36,852 bases of DNA. It comes from Methanoregula sp. (GTDB taxonomy: Archaea; Halobacteriota; Methanomicrobia; Methanomicrobiales; Methanospirillaceae). Below the pieces are notes generated by a model. The model was not told the origin of the DNA, did not search any database, and worked only from the letters and a program-made list of their open reading frames with translations. This document shows positions 29,580-36,852 of the stretch, in pieces. The first letter of the stretch is position 1; the number at the start of each line of letters is the position of its first letter. The position numbers were made by a program, and so were the translations under genes. The stretch lies in NCBI RefSeq assembly GCF_028679125.1, contig NZ_JAJRCG010000024.1:1-36852 (forward strand), in the 5' to 3' direction.

Positions 29580-30451
29580 AGGACGATATACTGGAAAAAT
29601 ACCGCACGGCAGGCACCCTTGCCGCACGAATCCTGAAGGAAGGTGCTCAGCAGATTCGCGTGGGGTCATCCTATCTCGAACTCGTGGAATCAATAGAGGC
29701 TCGGGTGACAGATGAAGGAGCGGCCCTCGCATTCCCCCTTAACCTCTCCTTGAACGAGGATGCTGCACACGACACCGCCTCATGGGGCGATGAGCGCATC
29801 CTTCAAAAAGGTGATGTGGCAAAGCTCGATCTGGGCGTGCATATAGACGGGTACATCGCTGACACGGCAACTACGGTGGATCTCGGGAACAACTCCCTGC
29901 TTCTCGATGCCTCGCACGAAGCATTGGAAGCGGCTATCCGGACGGTAAAACCCGGCGCAACTGCAGGGGATCTCGGTGCCGTCGTCCAGAAGGAGATTGA
30001 GGGGCGCGGCTACCGGCCCATTTCAAACCTCACCGGCCACGGGCTGGCCCAGTACGTTCTCCACCAGTCCCCGACCATCCCCAACATCGCGATCAACGGG
30101 GGTGTTGTCTTAGAGGAGGGAATGGTCTTTGCGATCGAACCGTTCGCCACCACCGGCAGCGGTCACGTGCGCGAAAAGGCAAAGATGGAGATCTACTCCC
30201 AGATTTCAGAAAAGCCCGTCCGCATACCGGCAGGCCGCACGATCCTCGAAAAAATACAGGGGCGTAAAAGCCTGCCCTTCTCCCGCCGCTGGCTTGGGGA
30301 GAGGAAACTGGATCTCGCGCTCCCGACACTGATCAGGTCAGGTACCCTGCACGGCTACCCGGTCCTCTCCGATATTGCCGGCTCCCTTGTATCTCAGCAC
30401 GAACACACCGTCATCGTGACAGGTGACGGCTGCATCGTGACCACGAGATGA
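29576..30451 (+). CDS. map: Methionine aminopeptidase, type II
   Basis: Removes the initiator Met from new proteins. The 291-residue length and the inserted helical domain (about residues 200-260, with IQGRKSLPFSRRWLGERKLD) mark the archaeal/eukaryotic type II. Metal ligands are visible: Asp in AKLDLGVHIDGYIADTATT (two), His in LTGHGLAQYV, Glu in FAIEPFATTG and Glu in QHEHTVIV. The GTG start at 29576 has a GAGGAG about 9 bases upstream and overlaps the TGA of the previous gene. Confidence 0.93.
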   Translation: MKDDILEKYRTAGTLAARILKEGAQQIRVGSSYLELVESIEARVTDEGAALAFPLNLSLNEDAAHDTASWGDERILQKGDVAKLDLGVHIDGYIADTATTVDLGNNSLLLDASHEALEAAIRTVKPGATAGDLGAVVQKEIEGRGYRPISNLTGHGLAQYVLHQSPTIPNIAINGGVVLEEGMVFAIEPFATTGSGHVREKAKMEIYSQISEKPVRIPAGRTILEKIQGRKSLPFSRRWLGERKLDLALPTLIRSGTLHGYPVLSDIAGSLVSQHEHTVIVTGDGCIVTTR

Positions 30452-30494
30452 GAAGCCTTATGCATGCAGGAGCCGATTAATTAAGGTTACAGCC

Positions 30495-31769
30495 ATGTCT
30501 GGAGATGCCGATACCCTGCGCATTATGGAGATCGTTCTGACCGCAGAGATATACAATCAGAACCCCGATCTCGATATCAACGACCTGACTCCGGCGTGCC
30601 GTGAAGTCTTCGGCACCAATGGTGCTGCGGACGTCAAGCGCCCGGTCTTTGTCAGCGACGGTCTCATCAAGCGATCGCTCTCGATCGCCGATGCACACAC
30701 GAAACTTGCGTCCAACCCGTTCATCGCCTACGAGGAGTTCGGCCAGCGGATTAGGATCACTGCGCTCACATCGGCCGCAGAATGGTTCCTGAAACAGGGC
30801 GGTAAACCGTTTGTCGAGAAGAACCCGGCGCTCGCATTCTATTTCGAGAAGACTGGTTCCAACGGCGTCACGCACTCCGCGGTCCGGAAGGCCAATCCCT
30901 CGTTCGAGGACACAAAAGCGCATCTCGATACCCGGATCTCGAAACTGGTCAGTGAGGACGAGAAACTCCGGGGCGCACTGGACCTTGTTATCGTCAGTGC
31001 TCCCGACGAGGTCGAGCAGCATATCGAGGATCTTGTCTGCACGGACGAGCAGATGGCGCTCATCGCGAAGATCCAGCACGCTCTCGACCACCGCGAGTTC
31101 CTGAGCCGGCACCGGATCTACGAGATCGGCAAACTCCTCTTTGTCGGCCCACCAGGTACGGGAAAGACTTCGCTTGCCCTCGCCATGTCCCGCACCATGC
31201 ACATGCCGGTGCTCGAAGTCCGTCTTTCCATGGTCACATCCCAGTACCTTGGCGAAACGTCCAAGAACATCGACCGTATCTTTGACCTTGCCAAGATGCT
31301 CTCGCCCGCAATTCTCTTCGTGGACGAATTTGATTTCGTAGCAAAGAGCCGCACCACTGATGACCACGGCGCTATGAAAAGGGCGGTCAACGCACTCCTG
31401 AAGAACATCGACCGGGTGAACCTGATCAAGAACGGTGTCCTCCTGATCGGAGCCACTAACCACCCCCAGCTGCTCGATGAGGCAGCCTGGCGGCGTTTCG
31501 ACGAAGTGGTGGAGTTCTCCCTCCCGGACGAAGAGATGCGGATGAACATCCTGAAAAAGGTGACCTCAACGCTCCACTGCACAGTCGACTATATGGCGCT
31601 GGCGAAAAAGACCGATGGCTTCTCCGGCTCGGACATCCGTATGATGATCAAGGAGGCCATACTATCGGCACTCATGGATAAACGGCAGGAGATAACCCAG
31701 GCCGATATTGAGAAAGGTGTCACCATGGTCAGGAAACGGGAAGCGATACGTCACCAGAACTGGTTATAA
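30495..31769 (+). CDS. AAA-family ATPase
   Basis: A 424-residue ATPase. The N-terminal half (residues 1-180) is unlike known domains and has a helical pattern (ALTSAAEWFLKQGG). The C-terminal half is a single AAA module: Walker A VGPPGTGKTSLALAMS (about residue 219), Walker B ILFVDEFDFVAKS, sensor 1 LIGATNHP, the arginine-finger region LLDEAAWRRFDEVVEF and the lid GFSGSDIRMMIKEA. It has the layout of Vps4/katanin-like or proteasome-related ATPases, which act as hexamers to unfold or remodel proteins. One base separates it from the metallo-hydrolase gene. The substrate is unknown. Confidence 0.88.
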   Translation: MSGDADTLRIMEIVLTAEIYNQNPDLDINDLTPACREVFGTNGAADVKRPVFVSDGLIKRSLSIADAHTKLASNPFIAYEEFGQRIRITALTSAAEWFLKQGGKPFVEKNPALAFYFEKTGSNGVTHSAVRKANPSFEDTKAHLDTRISKLVSEDEKLRGALDLVIVSAPDEVEQHIEDLVCTDEQMALIAKIQHALDHREFLSRHRIYEIGKLLFVGPPGTGKTSLALAMSRTMHMPVLEVRLSMVTSQYLGETSKNIDRIFDLAKMLSPAILFVDEFDFVAKSRTTDDHGAMKRAVNALLKNIDRVNLIKNGVLLIGATNHPQLLDEAAWRRFDEVVEFSLPDEEMRMNILKKVTSTLHCTVDYMALAKKTDGFSGSDIRMMIKEAILSALMDKRQEITQADIEKGVTMVRKREAIRHQNWL

Positions 31770-31770
31770 T

Positions 31771-32493
31771 ATGAAGATCACGCTGCTCGGCACCGGTGAT
31801 GCAATCGGCACACCGCAGATCGGGTGTGAATGTCCCCAGTGCACGCATGCGAAATCCACCGGGGACATGCGGCTGCGCACCTCGCTTCTCATCGAGAACG
31901 AGGGAAAACACATCCTTATCGACTCTTCACCCGACCTGCGGCAGCAGCTCCTCCGCGCCGGCTCGCCCCACATCGATGCGGTGATATGGACCCACGGGCA
32001 CTACGACCACTTCATGGGATTTGGAGAGTTTTATCGGGTCCAGAAGATCCCGCCGGTCTTTGCCGCCACGGAGGTTCTGAACTACTGCTCGGATTACTTC
32101 CGCTTCCTCAGGTTCGACAAGATCGCGATTGAACCCTACGTGCCATTCTCCCTCTTCGGCATCACCATCACGCCGTTTATGGTCAGGCATCCCCCTGCGT
32201 TCACCTGCGGCATGCGTTTAGAGACCGAAAAATCGCGGATCGGGTACACGTCAGACACCAACATCAACCTCCCGGAAAAGAGCCTTGATCTTCTCAAAAA
32301 CCTCGATCTCCTCCTGCTCGACGCAATCGTGCCCTCACGCATCAACATCCCTAAGCACATGAATTACCTGGATGCCTGCTCCCTTGCCCGGCAACTCGCT
32401 CCGAAAGATTTTCGGTGCGTGCACATGAGCCACATGATACCCTGGGATCTTCCCCATACCGCCAAGGATGGAGACGTCTTCGAATTTGCCTGA
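31771..32493 (+). CDS. Metallo-beta-lactamase-fold hydrolase, PhnP-like
   Basis: A 240-residue metal-dependent hydrolase. It starts MKITLLGTGDAIGTPQIGCE and has a pair of Cys (CECPQC) near the N-terminus, as in PhnP-type phosphodiesterases, where this loop binds a structural zinc. The metal motif THGHYDHFMGF (H-x-H-x-D-H) and a second region HPPAFTCGMRLE, then YTSDTNI and LDAIVPSR, provide further ligands, and VHMSHMIPWDL the last His. It probably cleaves a cyclic or nucleotide phosphodiester. It follows the AAA gene by one base, so both are expressed together. Confidence 0.87.
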   Translation: MKITLLGTGDAIGTPQIGCECPQCTHAKSTGDMRLRTSLLIENEGKHILIDSSPDLRQQLLRAGSPHIDAVIWTHGHYDHFMGFGEFYRVQKIPPVFAATEVLNYCSDYFRFLRFDKIAIEPYVPFSLFGITITPFMVRHPPAFTCGMRLETEKSRIGYTSDTNINLPEKSLDLLKNLDLLLLDAIVPSRINIPKHMNYLDACSLARQLAPKDFRCVHMSHMIPWDLPHTAKDGDVFEFA

Positions 32494-32524
32494 ACCGACA
32501 GCAATCCCGGCACAGGGCAACCCA

Positions 32525-32534
32525 TACCTTAATA
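32525..32534 (+). promoter_or_regulatory. Candidate TATA box of rpoL
   Basis: ACCTTAATAG lies about 27-36 bases before the ATG at 32561, within the gap after the metallo-hydrolase gene. Confidence 0.35.
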
Positions 32535-32560
32535 GTTTTCACGTTCCCAAACATAGGTGC

Positions 32561-32836
32561 ATGATTGTAAAAGTACTCGAGCTCGAAAAAGACAAGGTGC
32601 GTCTTATCATCCAGGGAGAGGGACACACGTTCATGAACGCCCTTGTTGAAGAGATCTTAAGCGACCCTGATGTTGACGTCGCACGCTACAATATCGAGTT
32701 CCAGTTCTCGGACCCGGAACTCCTCGTCACCACCAAGAACAAGAAGAATGCCCTGCCAATCATCAAGAAGGCCTGCAAGCGGATATCAGGTCACTGCGAC
32801 GAGCTCATTAAAGGAATCAAGAAGACAAAGGCCTGA
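32561..32836 (+). CDS. rpoL: DNA-directed RNA polymerase subunit L (Rpo11)
   Basis: Small subunit that pairs with subunit D (Rpo3) in the polymerase assembly platform. The 91-residue protein starts MIVKVLELEKDKVRLIIQGE. It has the family's HTFMNALVEEILSDPDVDVA (alpha-motif) and RYNIEFQFSDPELLVTTK, then a helical end. The open frame begins at 32468, but the ATG at 32561 gives the proper N-terminus. It stands alone. Confidence 0.93.
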   Translation: MIVKVLELEKDKVRLIIQGEGHTFMNALVEEILSDPDVDVARYNIEFQFSDPELLVTTKNKKNALPIIKKACKRISGHCDELIKGIKKTKA

Positions 32837-32992
32837 TATTCAGGGCCGATATTCTCCCCGGAATACTTTTTTTATCCATTCTCTTACCTATCATCCTTCC
32901 TGGCCACGCCCGCTCATCACAGGAAATATCCGGTACCGTAGCGGAGAGACCGCCAGAACCTGAAAAAAAGTATTGAAAAGGTATTATCGGGA

Positions 32993-33607
32993 TTATTCCG
33001 CCCGATCGGTAAAGACGATGGACCCTGAGATACGCGAGATCTTGATCTTGACTTTCTGGCCAGGCTTGGACTGGGCCACGTACATGATATAACGGCCCAT
33101 TTTGACAACCCCGTCGCCCCGCTTTGAGATCGACTGGATCTCGACTTCCATAATCTGGCCTTCCTCAAGATTCTCCGATACAGGTTCAGTCCTGGCCTTC
33201 CGCTTCCGGACCGGACGGTGACCCCCGCAGGCATCGCACCGCAGGAGCATGACCCGGTCATCCTTTACGAGCCGCGTGTCAGGCTTGCCGCACTCGGAGC
33301 AGATGACATAGTCCTCAACATAGCTCTTGATGATCGCCTTGATGAGCGGTATCTCGAATTTTCCATTGAAGATTGCGCGGTTGCCGTCGATCTTCCCGCT
33401 GGTCCCCAGTTCGCCCAGCATGAATTTCATCACATGGTCCGGTTCCCGGCGGACCTTCGCGACGATCTCGGCAAAATTTTCAAGAACCGTCGTCTTGCCT
33501 TCGACATACGCCTTTGCCTCGGGAACTACAAAACGCTCCGAAGACTCGGTCTTTTCCGTGATATTGGAATATGCCTGTTTGAGGAGTTGTTCATACGGGT
33601 CCGTCAT
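32993..33607 (-). CDS. Translation initiation factor 2 beta subunit with C-terminal TRAM domain
   Basis: aIF2-beta supports the GTP-bound aIF2 that brings initiator tRNA to the ribosome. The first 140 residues are typical: N-terminal helix ([14 protein letters not shown]), the core domain with [20 protein letters not shown], and a zinc ribbon ([26 protein letters not shown]). Residues about 148-204 add a TRAM domain ([39 protein letters not shown]). TRAM usually binds RNA in tRNA-modifying enzymes; its presence here extends the factor to 204 residues. Convergent with rpoL. Confidence 0.93.
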   Translation of the reverse strand: MTDPYEQLLKQAYSNITEKTESSERFVVPEAKAYVEGKTTVLENFAEIVAKVRREPDHVMKFMLGELGTSGKIDGNRAIFNGKFEIPLIKAIIKSYVEDYVICSECGKPDTRLVKDDRVMLLRCDACGGHRPVRKRKARTEPVSENLEEGQIMEVEIQSISKRGDGVVKMGRYIMYVAQSKPGQKVKIKISRISGSIVFTDRAE

Positions 33608-33752
33608 AATTGTATACTATAAAGGTGCCGGCTGACAAAAAGGCTTTCTTCGATCATATCAGCCTGCCATGCCGTGAAGGCGATCCAAGAGAGTTTCGGG
33701 AACCGGATAAAAAAGGAGAGACTGAAGACAGATCCCGGACCGGAGATCATAC

Positions 33753-34232
33753 TCAGGAGAGATCCTTGATCAGGACCGACACCATTTCCTTTGTCTTCTT
33801 CTCGTTCTCGATATCGTTCTGGTGGATATTGGTATTCCCCACACATTTCATGCCGCGTGCCTCAATCCATTTCTGGAAGAGCTCAGCAGTCTGCCCGGGT
33901 TTGCCACCGTGCGTACAGAATGCGGTTGCTTTCTTTCCCTCACACCCCACCAGGGAATCGATCGCCGCGTGGATCGCAGGGGTTGGCTTGAACGCCCAGA
34001 CCGGTGATCCGAACACCAGCTGGTCATACCCGGAGACATCAAGGGATCCCGGTTCGATCAGGGTCTTCTCCTCTCCCATCGCCATTTTGCACCGGACAAG
34101 GAAGCCGGTGAGCCGGTTGTACCCGGTCTTATCGGTAACCTCGACAAGCTTCCCGTCGCATGCCGAGGCAATATGCTGGGCAGCGTGGCGGGTGTTGCCG
34201 GTCTCGCTGTGATAGATGATGCAGATGTTCAT
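33753..34232 (-). CDS. Flavodoxin family protein
   Basis: A 159-residue FMN-binding electron carrier. It begins MNICIIYHSETGNTRHAAQH, with the phosphate-binding S-x-T-G-N-T, then YDQLVFGSPVWAFKPTPAIH (flavin-binding loop), and KKATAFCTHGGKPGQTAELF. It ends with a helix. The start was set at 34232; a longer frame to 34340 begins with a non-family sequence. No partner gene is adjacent, and its electron donor is unknown. Confidence 0.9.
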   Translation of the reverse strand: MNICIIYHSETGNTRHAAQHIASACDGKLVEVTDKTGYNRLTGFLVRCKMAMGEEKTLIEPGSLDVSGYDQLVFGSPVWAFKPTPAIHAAIDSLVGCEGKKATAFCTHGGKPGQTAELFQKWIEARGMKCVGNTNIHQNDIENEKKTKEMVSVLIKDLS

Positions 34233-34364
34233 TGTGGTAGTATTGGGAGGGGACATTAAAAAGCTTTGAAGATGATTCTGCCGTTTAAAACCGCAGATCG
34301 GGAATGCCTGAAATAAAAAAAAGATTGGGGGTATTTTCAAAATATGAGAGTAATCCTGAAAGGA

Positions 34365-35354
34365 TCACTTACGGAACTGCGGCATCATGCCGCGGACTTC
34401 CCTGCCTACTTCCTCGATGAGGTGGTCCTCATCTGCGTTGGTAAGAGCCGTGAACATCGGGCGGTTCACCATGTTCTCAAGCATCCATTCCCGGGCAAAC
34501 TTCCCGCTCTGGATCTCCTCAAGAATCTCCGCCATCGCCTCGTAGGACTCATGCCCGATCACGCGGGGACCGCGGGTCAGGTCGCCATACTGTGCCGTGT
34601 TGCTGATGTACTGGCGCATGTTGGTGAGCCCGCCCTCGTAGATGAGGTCAACGATCAGCTTGAGCTCGTGGCATACCTCGAGATATGCCATCTCCGGCTC
34701 GTAACCGGCATCGACAAGGGTCTCGAATCCGGCCTTGACCAGTGACGTGCAGCCACCACAGAGCACAGCCTGCTCACCGAAGAGGTCTGTCTCGGTCTCC
34801 TCGCGGAACGAGGTCTCAAGAACAACGGCGCGGGTAGCACCGATACCCTTCGCATATGCAAGGGCGATCTTGTGTGCATTACCCGTGGGATCCTGCTGGA
34901 CCGCAATGAGCGCGGGCACTCCCTTGCCCTCCTCATACTGCCGGCGGACCATGAAGCCCGGCCCCTTGGGTGCTACCATGACGACGTCGACCGTTGCCGG
35001 GGGGACGATCTGGCCGAAGTGAATGTTGAACCCATGCGAGAACATGAGACACTTGTTCGCCGTAAGGTTGGGAAGGATTTCGCTTTTGAACACCCCGCCC
35101 TGGAGCTCATCGGGAACAAGGATCTGGATGATGTCAGCACTCCTGACTGCATCCGCGACCTTCATCACTTTCATGCCATCCTTTGCCGCTGCATCCCAGC
35201 TCTTCCCGGGACGCAGGCCGATCACAACGTCGAGCCCGCTGTCCCTTAAGTTCAGCGACTGCCCTCTGCCCTGTGACCCGTAGCCGATAACGGCGATCTT
35301 CTTGCCTTTCAGCACGCCGAGATCCGCATCTGCCTCATAATATTTTTTCAGCAT
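34365..35354 (-). CDS. ilvC: Ketol-acid reductoisomerase
   Basis: Second step of valine/isoleucine synthesis: isomerises and reduces acetolactate or acetohydroxybutyrate. The 329-residue class I form has the nucleotide loop [20 protein letters not shown]. Here the family's usual GSQGHAQ reads GSQGRGQ. It then has [31 protein letters not shown], the metal-binding [20 protein letters not shown] and [20 protein letters not shown] with the catalytic acidic residues. It stands apart from other ilv genes. It has a ribosome site (AAGGGAT, 5 bases from ATG) and a TATA-like run in the intergenic AT-rich part at 35388-35398, shared with or close to the mptA promoter. Confidence 0.94.
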   Translation of the reverse strand: MLKKYYEADADLGVLKGKKIAVIGYGSQGRGQSLNLRDSGLDVVIGLRPGKSWDAAAKDGMKVMKVADAVRSADIIQILVPDELQGGVFKSEILPNLTANKCLMFSHGFNIHFGQIVPPATVDVVMVAPKGPGFMVRRQYEEGKGVPALIAVQQDPTGNAHKIALAYAKGIGATRAVVLETSFREETETDLFGEQAVLCGGCTSLVKAGFETLVDAGYEPEMAYLEVCHELKLIVDLIYEGGLTNMRQYISNTAQYGDLTRGPRVIGHESYEAMAEILEEIQSGKFAREWMLENMVNRPMFTALTNADEDHLIEEVGREVRGMMPQFRK

Positions 35355-35385
35355 AGATGATCCCTTTCATATCAGCAACAAAGCA

Positions 35386-35400
35386 CATAAATATTATATG
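35386..35400 (+). promoter_or_regulatory. AT-rich promoter region between ilvC and mptA
   Basis: The run ACATAAATATTATATG contains box A-like elements on both strands. On the plus strand it would start transcription near 35420, and on the minus strand near 35365-35370. The 91 bases between the two genes hold no other clear signals. Confidence 0.4.
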
Positions 35401-35445
35401 AAAAAACTAAAGAGTCACACGAATACCCATTGGATGCGATGACCT

Positions 35446-36444
35446 ATTACCCGCACACCATCTGATCCCTTATCCGACAGAACATCATTCAGCAAGGAAC
35501 TACCGGACGTCCAGGCCACATCCCCCGATGTCCGGATCAACCTCACGCGTGTCGGCGTGAAAAATGTCAAGAAACTGGTGGAAGTCTACCGGGCAGGAAA
35601 GCGTCCGGTCATCTTCATCTCGAATTTTGATGTCTATGTTGACCTGCCCGGCAGCCTCAAAGGTGCAAACCTCTCGCGCAACTTCGAAGTGATCGATGAG
35701 GTTCTCCAGCAGGCAATTGACGGGGAGGTCACCCAGATTGAGCAGCTGTGCAGCGTAGTTGCACGAAAGCTTCTCGACCGGCATGAATATGCGGACCGGA
35801 CCGAAGTGCTGATGCGCAGCGAGTTCATGGTCAAACGCGAGACCCCCGTCAGCCACACCACATGCCACGAGGTTGTCAAGGTGCATGCCAGGGCAATAGC
35901 CCGCCGCACGTTCAGAACACCTATCGTCAGGAAGAGTATCGGTGCCGAGGTTACGGGCATGACTGCCTGCCCCTGCGCCCAGAACATCATGAAGGAACGC
36001 GCCATGCGGGTCCTTGAAGGACTCGACGTCAGCAAGGACAAGATCGACGAGTTCTTTGCAGCGGTGCCGATGGCCACCCACAACCAGCGCGGCAAAGGTT
36101 TCCTCTGTATTGAAACTGACGATGATCAGCAGGTGGATCTCGAGAAAGTCATCAGTATCCTCAAGGATTCGATGAGCAGCGGCATCTACGAGCTCCTGAA
36201 ACGGGGCGACGAAGGCGCAGTGGTGCTCGCCGCGCACAAAAATCCCCGGTTCGTTGAAGACTGTGTCCGGGAAATGGCAAGAAAGGTGCTTGCCGAATTC
36301 GATTACCTGTCCGGCGATTCCCGGGTCACGATCAAGCAGACCAACGAGGAAAGCATCCACCAGCACAATGCCTATGCCGAACGAAAGGCCACGATTGCCG
36401 AATTGGCCGATGAAATGAACGGCGATCAGCACAATTCCGACTGA
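35446..36444 (+). CDS. mptA: GTP cyclohydrolase MptA (start codon unresolved)
   Basis: Iron-dependent GTP cyclohydrolase of the FolE2/COG1469 family that starts methanopterin synthesis by making 7,8-dihydroneopterin 2',3'-cyclic phosphate. The frame encodes LPDVQATSPD, VRINLTRVGVKNVKKLVEV, IFISNFDVYVDLPGSLKGAN, VIDEVLQQAIDG, SHTTCHEVVKVHARAIARR, IGAEVTGMTACPCAQNIMKE and VATHNQRG-like MATHNQRGKGF, plus HQHNAYAERKAT near the end. The conserved N-terminal DVQAT lies upstream of the first GTG (35557), yet no ATG, GTG or TTG occurs in that frame after the TGA at 35440-35442. The coordinate given is an ATT, the only formal alternative start. A one-base shift upstream or an assembly error is as likely. 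Confidence 0.85.
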   Translation: MTRTPSDPLSDRTSFSKELPDVQATSPDVRINLTRVGVKNVKKLVEVYRAGKRPVIFISNFDVYVDLPGSLKGANLSRNFEVIDEVLQQAIDGEVTQIEQLCSVVARKLLDRHEYADRTEVLMRSEFMVKRETPVSHTTCHEVVKVHARAIARRTFRTPIVRKSIGAEVTGMTACPCAQNIMKERAMRVLEGLDVSKDKIDEFFAAVPMATHNQRGKGFLCIETDDDQQVDLEKVISILKDSMSSGIYELLKRGDEGAVVLAAHKNPRFVEDCVREMARKVLAEFDYLSGDSRVTIKQTNEESIHQHNAYAERKATIAELADEMNGDQHNSD

Positions 36445-36446
36445 AA

Positions 36447-36454
36447 TTTTTTTT
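36447..36454 (+). terminator. T-run terminator after mptA
   Basis: Eight T residues directly follow the mptA stop (CTGAAA then T8). Archaeal polymerase ends transcripts at such runs without a hairpin. Confidence 0.5.
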
Positions 36455-36465
36455 AAACCACGTAA

Positions 36466-36481
36466 AAATAATAGATTATTT
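36466..36481. repeat. AT-rich inverted repeat upstream of frhA
   Basis: AAATAAT and ATTATTT are exact reverse complements around AG. It lies at the start of the 289-base gap before frhA and may be part of the mptA transcript end or an operator. Confidence 0.35.
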
Positions 36482-36614
36482 AAATAATAAGTTTTTATTT
36501 TCAGATTCGTGTCATCGTTTCGCCGAATTTCCAGAAATTGCTGGTTTTAACCCAGAGATGTGAAAACCGCATCCATTTTATGGCGTTTTTCGCCGTAGAA
36601 TCGAGTCATAAAGG

Positions 36615-36621
36615 TTATAAC
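36615..36621 (+). promoter_or_regulatory. Candidate TATA box of the frh operon
   Basis: GGTTATAACAGG contains a TATA-like TTATAAC. Transcription would begin near 36645, giving a leader of about 100 bases. A second TATA-like run, GGTATAAGATA (36628-36638), is another possibility. Confidence 0.4.
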
Positions 36622-36644
36622 AGGGTCGGTATAAGATACAGTTG

Positions 36645-36654
36645 AACGTACGTT
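36645..36654. repeat. 10-bp palindrome near the frh transcription start
   Basis: AACGTACGTT is self-complementary and lies about 25 bases after the TATA box, where a repressor could act. Confidence 0.35.
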
Positions 36655-36665
36655 GTACGCTCACT

Positions 36666-36711
36666 AATCTCTAGAGATGAGAGATACAGAGAGTAATTTC
36701 GTAGAGAGATT
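36666..36711 (+). promoter_or_regulatory. Possible stem-loop in the frhA leader
   Basis: AATCTCT (36666-36672) and AGAGATT (36705-36711) are reverse complements, with several further GAGAGA/TCTCTAGAGA repeats between them that allow alternative pairings. The stem would end about 20 bases before the ribosome site. Confidence 0.35.
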
Positions 36712-36743
36712 CGAACAACGCAACATAACATGAGGCGATAATA

Positions 36744-36852
36744 TTGTCGAAAGTTGTAGAGATTTCCCCAACCACAAGACATGAGGGACACTCCAAGCTG
36801 ACGCTCAAGGTCAACGACCAGGGCATCATCGAGACCGGTAACTGGTGTTCCA
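36744..36852 (+). CDS. frhA: Coenzyme F420-reducing [NiFe]-hydrogenase, alpha subunit (5' end only)
   Basis: Only the first 36 codons are in the window. They read [20 protein letters not shown] and [16 protein letters not shown], the characteristic start of FrhA, including the [11 protein letters not shown] segment whose Glu/His help organise the proton path and the large-subunit core. The nickel-binding Cys pairs come later, outside the window. The start codon is TTG (36744-36746), with GAGG eight bases upstream at 36732-36735. FrhA uses H2 to reduce F420 for CO2 reduction to methane. Confidence 0.88.
   Translation, partial: MSKVVEISPTTRHEGHSKLTLKVNDQGIIETGNWCS

Noticed and set aside
35557..36444. 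GTG 35557 as the mptA start
   Set aside because: It would cut off the conserved DVQAT...LTRVGV segment, so translation must begin upstream even though the exact start is unclear.

Overview
The window comes from a hydrogenotrophic methanogenic archaeon, most likely of the Methanomicrobiales (Methanoregula-like). This is inferred from archaeal information-processing genes (fibrillarin, Nop5, Cbf5, aEF1-beta, aIF2-beta, Rpo11/L, SRP 7S RNA), methanogen cofactor genes (mptA for methanopterin, mfnE for methanofuran, the start of frhA for F420-reducing hydrogenase), a methanogen-type thymidylate synthase, and an S-layer protein of the DUF3821 type typical of that order. Genes are dense, often overlap by 4-14 bases, and many promoters have a TATA box 24-30 bases before the start codon, which suggests leaderless transcripts.

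Layout. 1-2687: the 5' part of a large S-layer gene on the minus strand, with a regulatory region behind it. 3247-4104: thyA and tRNA-Gln. 4176-6344: a minus-strand cluster of nop5, flpA and a DUF1614 membrane protein, followed by a TctA-like permease (6405-7619). 7723-9493: hemD and cbf5, overlapping, then tRNA-Ser. 9631-10083: a non-coding block of G-tract/C-tract hairpin repeats. 10110-13177: iorA, iorB and a solitary DNA methyltransferase, all abutting. 13312-14043: tRNA-Ile and a hypothetical protein. 14205-17424: a DtxR-like regulator followed by an ECF-type nickel/cobalt transporter (CbiQ, CbiO, CbiM, CbiN-like).

17429-22104: a tRNA methylthiotransferase, nadX and nadC of NAD synthesis, a HEAT-repeat protein, an exported OB-fold protein and two small regulators. 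22163-24980: an exported phospholipase-D-like protein divergent from mfnE, sharing one TATA box, then a small zinc-ribbon gene and aEF1-beta. 25035-27698: malate dehydrogenase, SRP RNA, an unknown methyltransferase-like protein and two tRNAs (CAT and Asn). 27808-32836: two small minus-strand genes, two M24 peptidases, an AAA ATPase with a metallo-beta-lactamase-fold hydrolase, and rpoL. 32993-36444: aIF2-beta with a TRAM domain, a flavodoxin, ilvC and mptA. 36744 to the end: start of frhA behind a structured leader.

Most of this is core archaeal metabolism. The least explained parts are the hairpin repeat block at 9631-10083, the missing normal start codon of mptA, the divergent metal site of the regulator in front of the nickel/cobalt transporter, the unknown methyltransferase-like protein at 26408-27439, and the shared promoter at 23857-23864. 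No CRISPR array, insertion sequence, prophage or rRNA was seen.
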